Positions 1 to 6,227 of a stretch of 11,268 nt of DNA are shown one piece after another; position 1 is the stretch's first letter, and the number at the start of each line of letters is the position of its first letter. This DNA is from Candidatus Kaiserbacteria bacterium (GTDB lineage: Bacteria > Patescibacteriota > Minisyncoccia > Phycocordibacterales > UBA918), in assembly GCA_020428895.1 (NCBI GenBank), contig JAGQLZ010000023.1:1-11268 (forward strand), read 5' to 3'. Under the pieces are notes generated by a model that was given only the letters and a program-made list of their open reading frames with translations, made no database searches and was not told the origin of the DNA. The translations under genes and the position numbers were made by a program.

Positions 1-1
1 T

Positions 2-139
2 AGAGAACTATTAAACACTGACATTAATATTATTTAGGAACGCTTTAATAAATTAAATATTAAAACAGGATACTATAACCCTGAGATACACAAAGCTTCA
101 TTTGCAATTCCAAATTACATCAAAGAATTGATTGATTAA
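2..139 (+). pseudogene. speE: C-terminal end of spermidine synthase, interrupted by an in-frame TAG
   Basis: The gene enters from the left edge and ends with TAA at 137-139. The last 33 codons read ERFNKLNIKTGYYNPEIHK followed by ASFAIPNYIKELID. This is the conserved end of bacterial spermidine synthases (YYN-x-x-H-x-A-x-F-x-L/I-P). The family transfers the aminopropyl group of decarboxylated S-adenosylmethionine to putrescine in the cytoplasm. The same frame upstream (2-34) reads RELLNTDINII and fits the preceding part of the domain, but codon 35-37 is TAG, where Gln or Lys would be natural. No start codon follows the TAG, so the downstream part cannot be a separate gene. Either the gene carries a nonsense mutation that removes about 34 residues, or the base is an assembly error (CAG to TAG). 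Family call is fairly firm; the pseudogene status is uncertain because only 46 codons are visible. Confidence 0.6.
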
Positions 140-141
140 CT

Positions 142-185
142 ATGATATAAAAACACCAGCTTTAGAGCTGGTGTTTTTATATCAT
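142..185. terminator. Bidirectional intrinsic terminator between convergent genes
   Basis: Two perfect 20-base arms (142-161 and 166-185) surround a 4-base loop, TTAG. The GC-rich core CACCAGCT/AGCTGGTG is flanked by AAAAA on the left and TTTTT on the right. Either strand therefore gives a hairpin with an adjacent U-run. It lies between the stop of the spermidine synthase (139) and the stop of the minus-strand amidinotransferase (194), as expected for a terminator shared by converging transcripts. Confidence 0.85.
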
Positions 186-193
186 CAACCATA

Positions 194-1279
194 CTAACCA
201 AAATATGATTGCAAATCTCCACGACGCCTGATATCAGCTGTAGCGCAGTGTATTGAACCGCCAAATGGATAGAAATTTCTAAACGGGATAGGAATAGGTT
301 CAAAACCATGTTTACTCAATAAATCCATAAGCGGAACTTCATTTTCTTCTACTAAAATCCTTTTTTCATCTACACTAAGGAAATTCATCGTCAGCCAATC
401 ACTTGAGAAATATAGAGCTGAATCATATGGCATGACCGGTTCTGTTGCTTCAATAATTTCCCATGAATCAAACTGTTTTGGAATTTGTGATCGTTTAACC
501 CAAGAAGGATTAATAAGCAACTTACCAGGTGCTAAAGGTACGATTGTTGTATCGATATGCATCGGATGCTCATCATCAAACTGAACAATATGAACATTGA
601 ATTCTGAACCTATGTGTCGACGTACCCATTCAATACCCATTTCGTTTGTAACGTTACTTTTTTGAACAAAGATATCTTTACCACAACGCACAAAATCAGC
701 AGCATCAAATGCTACTTCTTTTTCTGATATTACAAACTGACGAACTCCATCAATCTCAGCTCTTTCAGGAGTATACTCAGAATTATAAAAATCATCCTTC
801 ATTGACCCTTTAGGGGCTGCTAACCACTTTGCGCCATCTCTAAAATAGTCTTCAATTAAATTACGATACGCATATATTTCAACATATCGTGATTGCCAAG
901 CCATCGGAGCTTCAATTATTGAGTCACCAATAACCATCATTACATCTCTAGGCATGGCTGCATACAAACCAGTACTATCCCACCATGGTGTTCTTGTTGA
1001 TTTAGTAAAATCTAATGCATCAGGTCGTTTTACAGTCACCCTCAATCCTTCTAGAACTTTAACTAGGTTATCTAATTCGGCTGAAGCCTTTTCTACCATC
1101 TCTGCCGGAAAAGGTTTGCCGCCATGTTCTTCAAAAAACCACTTGGCATGTGACGGGGTAGTTGAAGCTAAGGTCGGACTCCAGACAGGAACCGTAGCAT
1201 TATCAACAACTCCAACAATCACTTCTTCGAGTGGATCCCATTCATTACAAGACCACACTTTCTTTTGATCATTAATCAT
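194..1279 (-). CDS. Glycine amidinotransferase-like protein (AGAT/GATM family)
   Basis: This 361-residue protein belongs to the arginine:glycine amidinotransferase family, which moves the amidino group of arginine to an amine acceptor; with glycine the products are guanidinoacetate and ornithine. Family signatures run along its length: NEWDPLEEVIVG near residue 12, STGLYAAMPRD near 102, EAPMAWQSRY near 123, FDAADF, PMHID, and RRRGDLQSYFG at the end. By hand alignment to human AGAT the catalytic triad is intact: Asp192, His241, Cys345, with exactly the human spacing (49 and 104 residues). Asp112 and Asp243 match substrate-binding Asp170 and Asp305. Human Arg322 aligns with Trp260 and Asn300 with His238, so the substrates may differ. 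I chose ATG at 1279; an alternative GTG at 1303 lies inside a good -10 element. The gene converges on the spermidine synthase and is not in an operon with it. Family call is strong, exact substrate unproven. Confidence 0.88.
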   Translation of the reverse strand: MINDQKKVWSCNEWDPLEEVIVGVVDNATVPVWSPTLASTTPSHAKWFFEEHGGKPFPAEMVEKASAELDNLVKVLEGLRVTVKRPDALDFTKSTRTPWWDSTGLYAAMPRDVMMVIGDSIIEAPMAWQSRYVEIYAYRNLIEDYFRDGAKWLAAPKGSMKDDFYNSEYTPERAEIDGVRQFVISEKEVAFDAADFVRCGKDIFVQKSNVTNEMGIEWVRRHIGSEFNVHIVQFDDEHPMHIDTTIVPLAPGKLLINPSWVKRSQIPKQFDSWEIIEATEPVMPYDSALYFSSDWLTMNFLSVDEKRILVEENEVPLMDLLSKHGFEPIPIPFRNFYPFGGSIHCATADIRRRGDLQSYFG

Positions 1280-1301
1280 ATTATATAATCTTATAATCCC
1301 C

Positions 1302-1330
1302 ACTATAACAAATAATATAGTTTTTACTAA
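1302..1330 (-). promoter_or_regulatory. Extended -10 promoter of the amidinotransferase gene
   Basis: On the minus strand TGT-TATAGT (1310 down to 1302) is a full extended -10 element. A weak -35-like TTAGTA lies 17 bases upstream (1330-1325). Transcription would start near 1295, leaving a leader of about 16 bases before ATG 1279. The element overlaps the alternative GTG start at 1303, which argues against that start. Motif seen by eye only. Confidence 0.45.
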
Positions 1331-1408
1331 GGTATCATGTAAATAGGACAGAAAAGTATCCTAAATGCGTTATTAAACTTTTCTTATCTAAGGTCCCTTA
1401 ATAGCTTT

Positions 1409-1564
1409 ATGAAAAAACAAGCTTCAAAATTTTTATTTATTATACTAACGACACTCATCTTGATTAGTGTTGCAGCTACTTTTTATCGTTATTTAGTAAT
1501 AAGAGATTATGAAACATTTATGGATTTAGAAGAGGAAGAAACCGAACTCCTAGAAGAATTATAG
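1409..1564 (+). CDS. Small single-span membrane protein with acidic tail (51 aa)
   Basis: I do not recognise this family. The 51-residue ORF starts at ATG 1409 and stops with TAG at 1562-1564. It has a basic N-terminus (MKKQASK), one hydrophobic segment at about residues 8-25, a short basic/polar stretch (YRYLVIRDYE), and a strongly acidic end in which 9 of the last 13 residues are Asp or Glu (DLEEEETELLEEL). The charge pattern would place the N-terminus inside and the acidic tail outside if the segment is a signal anchor. The stop is 12 bases before the histidine kinase start, so the two are probably co-transcribed and the small protein could be a partner or modulator of the kinase. The organised composition and operon-like position support a real gene; no Shine-Dalgarno is present, as elsewhere in the window. 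Confidence 0.6.
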   Translation: MKKQASKFLFIILTTLILISVAATFYRYLVIRDYETFMDLEEEETELLEEL

Positions 1565-1576
1565 TTTATTTATACT

Positions 1577-3238
1577 ATGAATTATCTTAGTTGTACTTTT
1601 GAACCAGCTCAATACTTAATAATTTCCGCAGAGGTAGAACCTCTTATTTATTACTCACACTTTGTAGCAATTTTTGCAGCATTAGCAATTAGTCTCTTAG
1701 TTTTTTTTCATAATCCAAAACTTTTAGTATCGAAACTATTTTTAACTTTCGCTGGAGTATTTAGTGTTTGGGCATTTCTAGATGTTATTTTGTGGGCTAC
1801 AAATGATCCCGGCTTGGTTATGTTTTCATGGTCAATACAAGTATTGGCTGAACCAATTTTATATACTATTGCATTTTATCTTTTCTATTATTTCTTAAAC
1901 CAAAGAATTCCATCTTTTGGTTTAAACTTTTTTGTGGTAATGATTTTATTACCTTTAGTCTTTTTTTTACCAACCACTTTAACTTTAGGAGCTGTAGAAT
2001 TATCATATTGCGAAAGTGAAGAAGGGCCGATTGCTTTATACTACACATACTTTTTAAACATTACTTTTATTCTCCTTATTGTTTATACTGCATTAAAAGG
2101 GATACCGTACCTAAGATCAAATTCTGACCGCAAAAAATCTGTATTATTTTTCATTCTTGGTCTTACTATTTTCTTAGTTTCTTTTACAATAGCTAATCTT
2201 GTCAGTAGCTTCACAGACAATTGGCTTATTAGCCAATATGGATTATTCGGAATGCCTATTTTTGCAGCTTTTGTTGCATACAGTATTGTTCAATTTAAAG
2301 CTTTCAAAATTCAAATTGCCGGAGCTCAAATTTTAGTTGTTACTTTACTTGCTTTAGTAGCATCTTTGTTAGTAGTGAAACCAGAGTTGAGAATTCCAAT
2401 CACATCTTTAACATTACTATTTACATCTATTGCTGGATTCTTTTTAATTCACAGTATCCAAAAAGAAATACAGCAAAGAAAGGAAATTGAAGAATTGGCC
2501 TTAAATCTTGAAAGTGCTAATGCAAGGCTGAAAAAATTAGATAAACTTAAATCTGAATTCGTATCAATTGCTTCTCATCAATTACGTAGTCCGCTCACTT
2601 CAATTCGTGGTTACGCATCGATGCTTGTTGATGGTTCATATGGCAATATACCTTTTAAAGCCAGAAAGCCTCTTGAAAGAATCGAGAAATCTGCCGGCAT
2701 GATGGCTCTCTCTGTAGAAGATTTCTTAAGTGTATCTAGAATTGAATCGGGCAACATGGTATATGACTGTACTGACTTTAATATTGTTGGTGAAGTTACC
2801 CATATAACTGATGACGTTAGACAAAGAGCTATTAAAAAAGGTTTGTTACTGTCAATGAAAACCGACGTAAAAGGTCAGGGCATAGTTCATGCGGACCTAA
2901 GAAAAGTTCAACAAATTATTCACAACCTAATAAATAACGCTTTTAAATACACACCAAAAGGTTCTATTACTGTCTATGTACACGACGATTTAGTGAAAAA
3001 GAAAATTTATGTTGAAATAATTGACACTGGTATTGGAATAAAGTCAGAAAGCCTACGAACTTTATTTCAAAAGTTTTCAAGAGCTGAAAATGCTAGCGAT
3101 GTGAATGTTGAAGGAACTGGCCTAGGATTGTTTGTAGCCCAACAAATGGCTTTGGCCATGGATGGAGATATTACTGCCCATTCAGAAGGTTTAGGAAAAG
3201 GTTCACACTTTATTTTACAACTACCTTTACAGATGTAA
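1577..3238 (+). CDS. Multi-pass membrane sensor histidine kinase
   Basis: A 553-residue kinase that should autophosphorylate on histidine and pass the phosphate to a response regulator. The N-terminal ~290 residues hold about eight or nine hydrophobic segments (roughly 26-45, 52-73, 83-107, 115-136, 152-174, 187-212, 222-240, 250-267, 272-292), resembling 7TM/8TM-type sensor inputs, not a periplasmic PAS domain. A charged coiled-coil linker (about 294-325) leads into HisKA: FVSIASHQLRSPL with His334. The ATPase domain is complete: N-box HNLINNAFKY (Asn450, Asn454), G1 IIDTGIGI (Asp483), F-box LFQKFSRAE, G2 GTGLGL (513-518). The protein ends right after the ATPase domain, so there is no receiver. 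No response regulator is nearby, so it is an orphan within this window. It follows the 51-residue membrane protein by 12 bases. The ligand or stimulus cannot be read from the sequence. Confidence 0.93.
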   Translation: MNYLSCTFEPAQYLIISAEVEPLIYYSHFVAIFAALAISLLVFFHNPKLLVSKLFLTFAGVFSVWAFLDVILWATNDPGLVMFSWSIQVLAEPILYTIAFYLFYYFLNQRIPSFGLNFFVVMILLPLVFFLPTTLTLGAVELSYCESEEGPIALYYTYFLNITFILLIVYTALKGIPYLRSNSDRKKSVLFFILGLTIFLVSFTIANLVSSFTDNWLISQYGLFGMPIFAAFVAYSIVQFKAFKIQIAGAQILVVTLLALVASLLVVKPELRIPITSLTLLFTSIAGFFLIHSIQKEIQQRKEIEELALNLESANARLKKLDKLKSEFVSIASHQLRSPLTSIRGYASMLVDGSYGNIPFKARKPLERIEKSAGMMALSVEDFLSVSRIESGNMVYDCTDFNIVGEVTHITDDVRQRAIKKGLLLSMKTDVKGQGIVHADLRKVQQIIHNLINNAFKYTPKGSITVYVHDDLVKKKIYVEIIDTGIGIKSESLRTLFQKFSRAENASDVNVEGTGLGLFVAQQMALAMDGDITAHSEGLGKGSHFILQLPLQM

Positions 3239-3261
3239 CTCTAGTTTAAGATACTTAATTT

Positions 3262-3270
3262 TGATAAGAT
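3262..3270 (+). promoter_or_regulatory. Extended -10 element of trpS (leaderless)
   Basis: TGA-TAAGAT matches the extended -10 consensus TGnTAnnnT. It ends 7 bases before ATG 3278, so the transcript would begin at or next to the start codon. The upstream ATG at 3269 lies inside the element, which argues for 3278 as the real start. No convincing -35 was seen. Confidence 0.5.
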
Positions 3271-3277
3271 GCTTTTT

Positions 3278-4222
3278 ATGAGTGATAAAAAACGACTACT
3301 GACCGGATTGCAATCTTCCGGTGACTTACACATTGGAAACTATTTTGGTGCTTTGAAACCTTTCGTGGATATGTATGAAAACTACGAGAGTTTTTTAATG
3401 ATTGCTGACTACCACGCACTAACTTCACTTCGTGACCCAGAAGCCATGCACCGCAACACAATTAACGTAGTAAAGGATTACTTGGCGGCGGGAGTTGACC
3501 CAGAAAAAGCTGTGATTTTTAGGCAGTCAGACAATCAAGATCATGTTGAATTGGGTTGGGTTTTAAATTGTATGGTGACCGTACCGTTCCTTCAGCAAGC
3601 CCATGCCTATAAAGATAAGGTAGCCAAAGGTCTGGAACCGAACGCTGGACTGTTTACTTATCCGATGTTGCAAGCTGCCGATATTACACTCTATGATATT
3701 GATGTGGTACCGGTTGGAGAAGACCAAAGGCAACACTTGGAATACACTCGAGAAGCAGTTGGGAAGTTCAATCGGGCTTTTGGGGAGACACTAAAAGAGC
3801 CTAAAGAAATGATTTATGAATCCGTTGGCGTTGTACCGGGAACCGATGGAGAAAAAATGAGTAAAAGTAAAGGTAATATTGTCCCACTATTTGGAACACC
3901 AGAAGAAACTGAAAAAGCTATCATGAGTATTGTTACAGACTCTGAAGGTGATAATCCAGAGAATGTTTACGCCATTCATCGCTTAATCAAAACTGCTGAA
4001 GAACTATTACCAGTGTATGAGGAACATAAAGGACGATATGGTGATTTAAAGAAGATACTGGTTAATGATTTAGAAGAAATAATCGCTCCAATGCGTGAGA
4101 AGCGAGAACAAATTTCTGAAGATGATGTTAAAAACATTTTAGCTGACGGCGCAAAACGAGCGAAAGTAATATCTAACGTAACTATGGAGAGAGTGCGAAA
4201 AATGATTGGGGTTAGTCTGTAA
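3278..4222 (+). CDS. trpS: Tryptophan--tRNA ligase
   Basis: A 314-residue class I synthetase that charges tRNA-Trp with tryptophan in the cytoplasm. The Rossmann-fold signature is LHIGN at residues 17-21 (HIGH motif) and GEKMSKSKGN at 191-200 contains an exact KMSKS loop. Other TrpRS hallmarks are LLTGLQSSGDLHIGNYFGA, FIRQSD-like FRQSD near 81, FLQQAHAYKDK, TYPMLQAADI near 127, and VPVGEDQRQHLE near 144. The length is slightly short for the family but complete. Two in-frame ATGs exist; I prefer 3278 because 3269 sits within the -10 element and MSDKKRLLTG runs straight into the conserved start. It follows the histidine kinase by 39 bases with no evident terminator between them, and a small unknown gene follows 7 bases after the stop. 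Confidence 0.97.
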   Translation: MSDKKRLLTGLQSSGDLHIGNYFGALKPFVDMYENYESFLMIADYHALTSLRDPEAMHRNTINVVKDYLAAGVDPEKAVIFRQSDNQDHVELGWVLNCMVTVPFLQQAHAYKDKVAKGLEPNAGLFTYPMLQAADITLYDIDVVPVGEDQRQHLEYTREAVGKFNRAFGETLKEPKEMIYESVGVVPGTDGEKMSKSKGNIVPLFGTPEETEKAIMSIVTDSEGDNPENVYAIHRLIKTAEELLPVYEEHKGRYGDLKKILVNDLEEIIAPMREKREQISEDDVKNILADGAKRAKVISNVTMERVRKMIGVSL

Positions 4223-4229
4223 AACTTTT

Positions 4230-4544
4230 ATGCCTAAATTTGAAGTGTTTGAAGGAAATCCTCGACTAAATCTTGAAACAGCCATCATAAAAAATGTTTA
4301 CGAAACTGGATATGGCTGCACTGTACTAGAAAGTAACGATGAAAAAATAAGAATCAGTGTTACTACATCTGATTTTCGGGGCACAGGTGAAGAAGAACAT
4401 AATCACGTGTTGGGATATTTAAAAGAAAAAATTGAATACATTGATGATGGCAACTCAAAAGTTACTAAACATCCAACTGCCGGTTCATATAACATAGTAA
4501 TTGAATGCGATAATTTGTTTAATTCAAAACATCAAGATGAATGA
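4230..4544 (+). CDS. Hypothetical protein, 104 aa, downstream of trpS
   Basis: I do not recognise this protein. It is soluble, with no signal peptide or membrane segment, mixed charge, and alternating hydrophobic patterns that suggest beta strands (TAIIKNVYETGYGCTVLE, IRISVTT, YNIVIECD). The middle is polar (GTGEEEHNH) and the C-terminus is probably disordered (NSKHQDE). I chose ATG 4230, giving MPKFEVFEGN; a longer version from an ATG at 4206 overlaps the trpS stop region and would add eight residues that look like frame-shifted trpS codons. The 7-base spacing after trpS suggests co-transcription. It ends with TGA, which matters as evidence that TGA is a stop in this genome. A promoter and T-box leader begin shortly after it. 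Confidence 0.7.
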   Translation: MPKFEVFEGNPRLNLETAIIKNVYETGYGCTVLESNDEKIRISVTTSDFRGTGEEEHNHVLGYLKEKIEYIDDGNSKVTKHPTAGSYNIVIECDNLFNSKHQDE

Positions 4545-4556
4545 TTTTTAATTGAG

Positions 4557-4584
4557 TTGATTTTGTCTAATTGTGCGTTACAAT
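4557..4584 (+). promoter_or_regulatory. Promoter of the T-box leader
   Basis: TTGATT at 4557-4562 and TACAAT at 4579-4584 are separated by 16 bases, a reasonable sigma-70-type promoter. Transcription would begin near 4591, placing the T-box leader immediately downstream. Positions were read by eye. Confidence 0.5.
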
Positions 4585-4590
4585 CAAGAT

Positions 4591-4840
4591 AAACCGATGA
4601 AACAGCTGACACTGTTGAGGTGAGGGAAGATGAATAAGTAAAGTAGCGTAGCGACTATTACGAATTTACATCCCGATTTGCGCAAATCCTAGCACAAATT
4701 ACTAGATGCGTTTAGCATCAAAGAAATGAGGGTTCTAAACTGAACTAAAGTAGGGTGGCACCGCGACACGTAATCGTAAGATTACAATCGCCCCTGCATT
4801 CGTATTAGTAAATTAATATGCATGCAGGGGCGATTTTTAT
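4591..4840 (+). promoter_or_regulatory. T-box riboswitch controlling the aspartate--tRNA ligase
   Basis: The T-box consensus AGGGTGGCACCGCG is exact at 4752-4765. The antiterminator can be drawn fully: GTAGGG (4750-4755) pairs with CCCTGC (4792-4797), the 7-base bulge is TGGCACC (4756-4762), and GCGA (4763-4766) pairs with TCGC (4788-4791), with an extra hairpin (GTAATC, GTAA loop, GATTAC; 4770-4785) inside. The antiterminator uses the same bases as the left arm of the terminator at 4786-4835, so the two are mutually exclusive. TGGC should pair with a tRNA ending GCCA, that is discriminator base G73, which fits tRNA-Asp and tRNA-Asn. Upstream hairpins: 4601-4616 (loop CTGACA, holding GAC, an Asp codon, at 4608-4610), 4624-4674, the palindrome 4675-4688, and 4705-4719. 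Stem I and the specifier are not resolved by hand; GAC is a candidate only. Uncharged tRNA should favour read-through into the synthetase gene. Confidence 0.88.
4786..4840 (+). terminator. T-box attenuator terminator
   Basis: Perfect 14-base arms AATCGCCCCTGCAT (4786-4799) and ATGCAGGGGCGATT (4822-4835) are followed by a T-run. The 22-base loop holds a small secondary hairpin (TATTA/TAATA). The left arm is shared with the T-box antiterminator. Confidence 0.88.
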
Positions 4841-4863
4841 TATTCCTATAATGAATAACTACT

Positions 4864-6222
4864 ATGGAAAGAGTTTTAATTAAAAATTTATCAGAACATA
4901 TTGAGAAAGAAGTATTAATAAACGCTTCCGTTAATGTTGTTCGACAACAAGGTAAGATGGCTTTCTTCGATTTCAGAGACCGGAGTGGCATTATCCAAGG
5001 TGTCGTTTTTGGCAAACCTGAAGTACTTGAAGTAGCAAAAGAAGTCGGTCAGGAATACGCTGTTGAAGTGAAAGGTATTGTTAACAAAAGACCTGAAAAA
5101 ATGATTAACGCAGGCGTTCAAAACGGCGACATCGAACTGGAAATTACTGCCATTGAAATACTTAACCCATCAGAAGCTATGCCTTTTGATGTAGACGCGG
5201 AACTCAATATCGATACTCTTTTAGACTACCGCCCGCTTACTCTAAGACGCCCTAAAGTAAAAGCTATTTTTACAATTCAAGCTACCATTACTCAAGCGTA
5301 TGGAGAGTTCTTACGACAGGAAGGTTTTACCGAATTCCAAGCACCAAAGATTGTCGGCGGTGACGCTGAGGGTGGAGCAGAAGTGTTTAAAGTTAAATAC
5401 TTTAAAGACGTGGAAGCTTCACTTTCAACCAGCCCACAATTATATAAACAAATTATGGTCGGGGCTTTTGAAAGAGTATTTTCATTTGCTACGGCTTTTC
5501 GTGCTGAAAAGAGTGCTACTAGCCGACACCTCAGTGAGTACACTTCTCTTGATATGGAAATGGGTTTCATTAAAGACCATACTGACGTGATGCGAGTTGA
5601 AACTGGCTTAATGAAATATATTGTAGAAAAACTTAAATCTAACAATCAAGCTGAATTAGACTTACTTAAAATTGAAGTTCCAACTATTCCTGAAGGTGAT
5701 ATTTTCCCACATATGAAACTTCGTGAAGCTCAAGAACTCATTAAAAAAGAAACGGGTGAAGATAAAACCAATGAACCAGATCTAGAACCCGAGGATGAAC
5801 GTTGGTTATGTGAATATGCAAAGAAAGAACTTGGTAGTGATTTTATATTTATTACTCATTATCCGGTCAGCAAACGTCCGTTCTATACACAAGAAGACCC
5901 AGAAGATCCAGGTTTCACTAAAAGTTTTGACTTGCTTTTCCGTGGTGTAGAAATTACCACCGGTGGTCAGCGAGTTCACGACCTAAAAACGCTGAAAGAA
6001 AAGGCAACTGGAAAGGGTTTGGACCTGAGTAAGTTTGATTTCTATTTCCAAGCTTTCAAGTACGGAATACCACCACATGGCGGATGGGGAATGGGTCTCG
6101 AACGTCTAACCGCTAAGTTCTGTGGTGTATCTAATGTGAAAGAAGCCACTCTCTTCCCACGTGACATAAACCGCATTGATACATTTACTTCTAAAGAACA
6201 AAGTGAATCAGCTGAAATATAA
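4864..6222 (+). CDS. aspS: Aspartate--tRNA ligase, archaeal/non-discriminating type
   Basis: A 452-residue class IIb synthetase that charges tRNA-Asp, and perhaps tRNA-Asn, with aspartate. It has an N-terminal OB-fold anticodon-binding domain (about 1-105) and a catalytic domain with AEGGAEVF (168-175), SPQLYKQ (190-196), motif 2 FRAE (212-215), RHLSEYTSLD, EITTGGQR (363-370), and motif 3 GMGLER (409-414). It lacks the large GAD insertion of typical bacterial AspRS (around 580-600 residues), so it is the archaeal/eukaryotic-like form. By hand alignment with Thermococcus AspRS the anticodon-discriminating Trp26 and Lys85 are Asn24 and about Met80, so it may be non-discriminating; in that case Asp-tRNA-Asn would need GatCAB, which is not visible here. 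AsnRS is the main alternative. Expression should be governed by the T-box leader. pepA starts 5 bases after the stop. Confidence 0.88.
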   Translation: MERVLIKNLSEHIEKEVLINASVNVVRQQGKMAFFDFRDRSGIIQGVVFGKPEVLEVAKEVGQEYAVEVKGIVNKRPEKMINAGVQNGDIELEITAIEILNPSEAMPFDVDAELNIDTLLDYRPLTLRRPKVKAIFTIQATITQAYGEFLRQEGFTEFQAPKIVGGDAEGGAEVFKVKYFKDVEASLSTSPQLYKQIMVGAFERVFSFATAFRAEKSATSRHLSEYTSLDMEMGFIKDHTDVMRVETGLMKYIVEKLKSNNQAELDLLKIEVPTIPEGDIFPHMKLREAQELIKKETGEDKTNEPDLEPEDERWLCEYAKKELGSDFIFITHYPVSKRPFYTQEDPEDPGFTKSFDLLFRGVEITTGGQRVHDLKTLKEKATGKGLDLSKFDFYFQAFKYGIPPHGGWGMGLERLTAKFCGVSNVKEATLFPRDINRIDTFTSKEQSESAEI

Positions 6223-6227
6223 AAATT

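Noticed and set aside
954..1268. Plus-strand 104-codon open frame opposite the amidinotransferase gene
   Set aside because: It is the antisense shadow of a strongly conserved enzyme, with no family resemblance of its own.
1301..1303. GTG start for the amidinotransferase, eight codons upstream of ATG 1279
   Set aside because: The GTG overlaps the extended -10 element TGTTATAGT on the minus strand, and the extra residues precede the conserved domain.
1344..1363. Short inverted repeat TAGGA/TCCTA in the divergent intergenic region as an operator
   Set aside because: Only five pairs, no second copy, and AT-rich surroundings; chance is likely.
1571..1576. TATACT directly before the histidine kinase ATG as its promoter
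   Set aside because: Transcription from it would begin inside the coding region; no later in-frame start fits, and the region is AT-rich.
3269..3271. ATG 3269 as the trpS start
   Set aside because: It lies inside the extended -10 TGATAAGAT; ATG 3278 fits the leaderless spacing and the family N-terminus.
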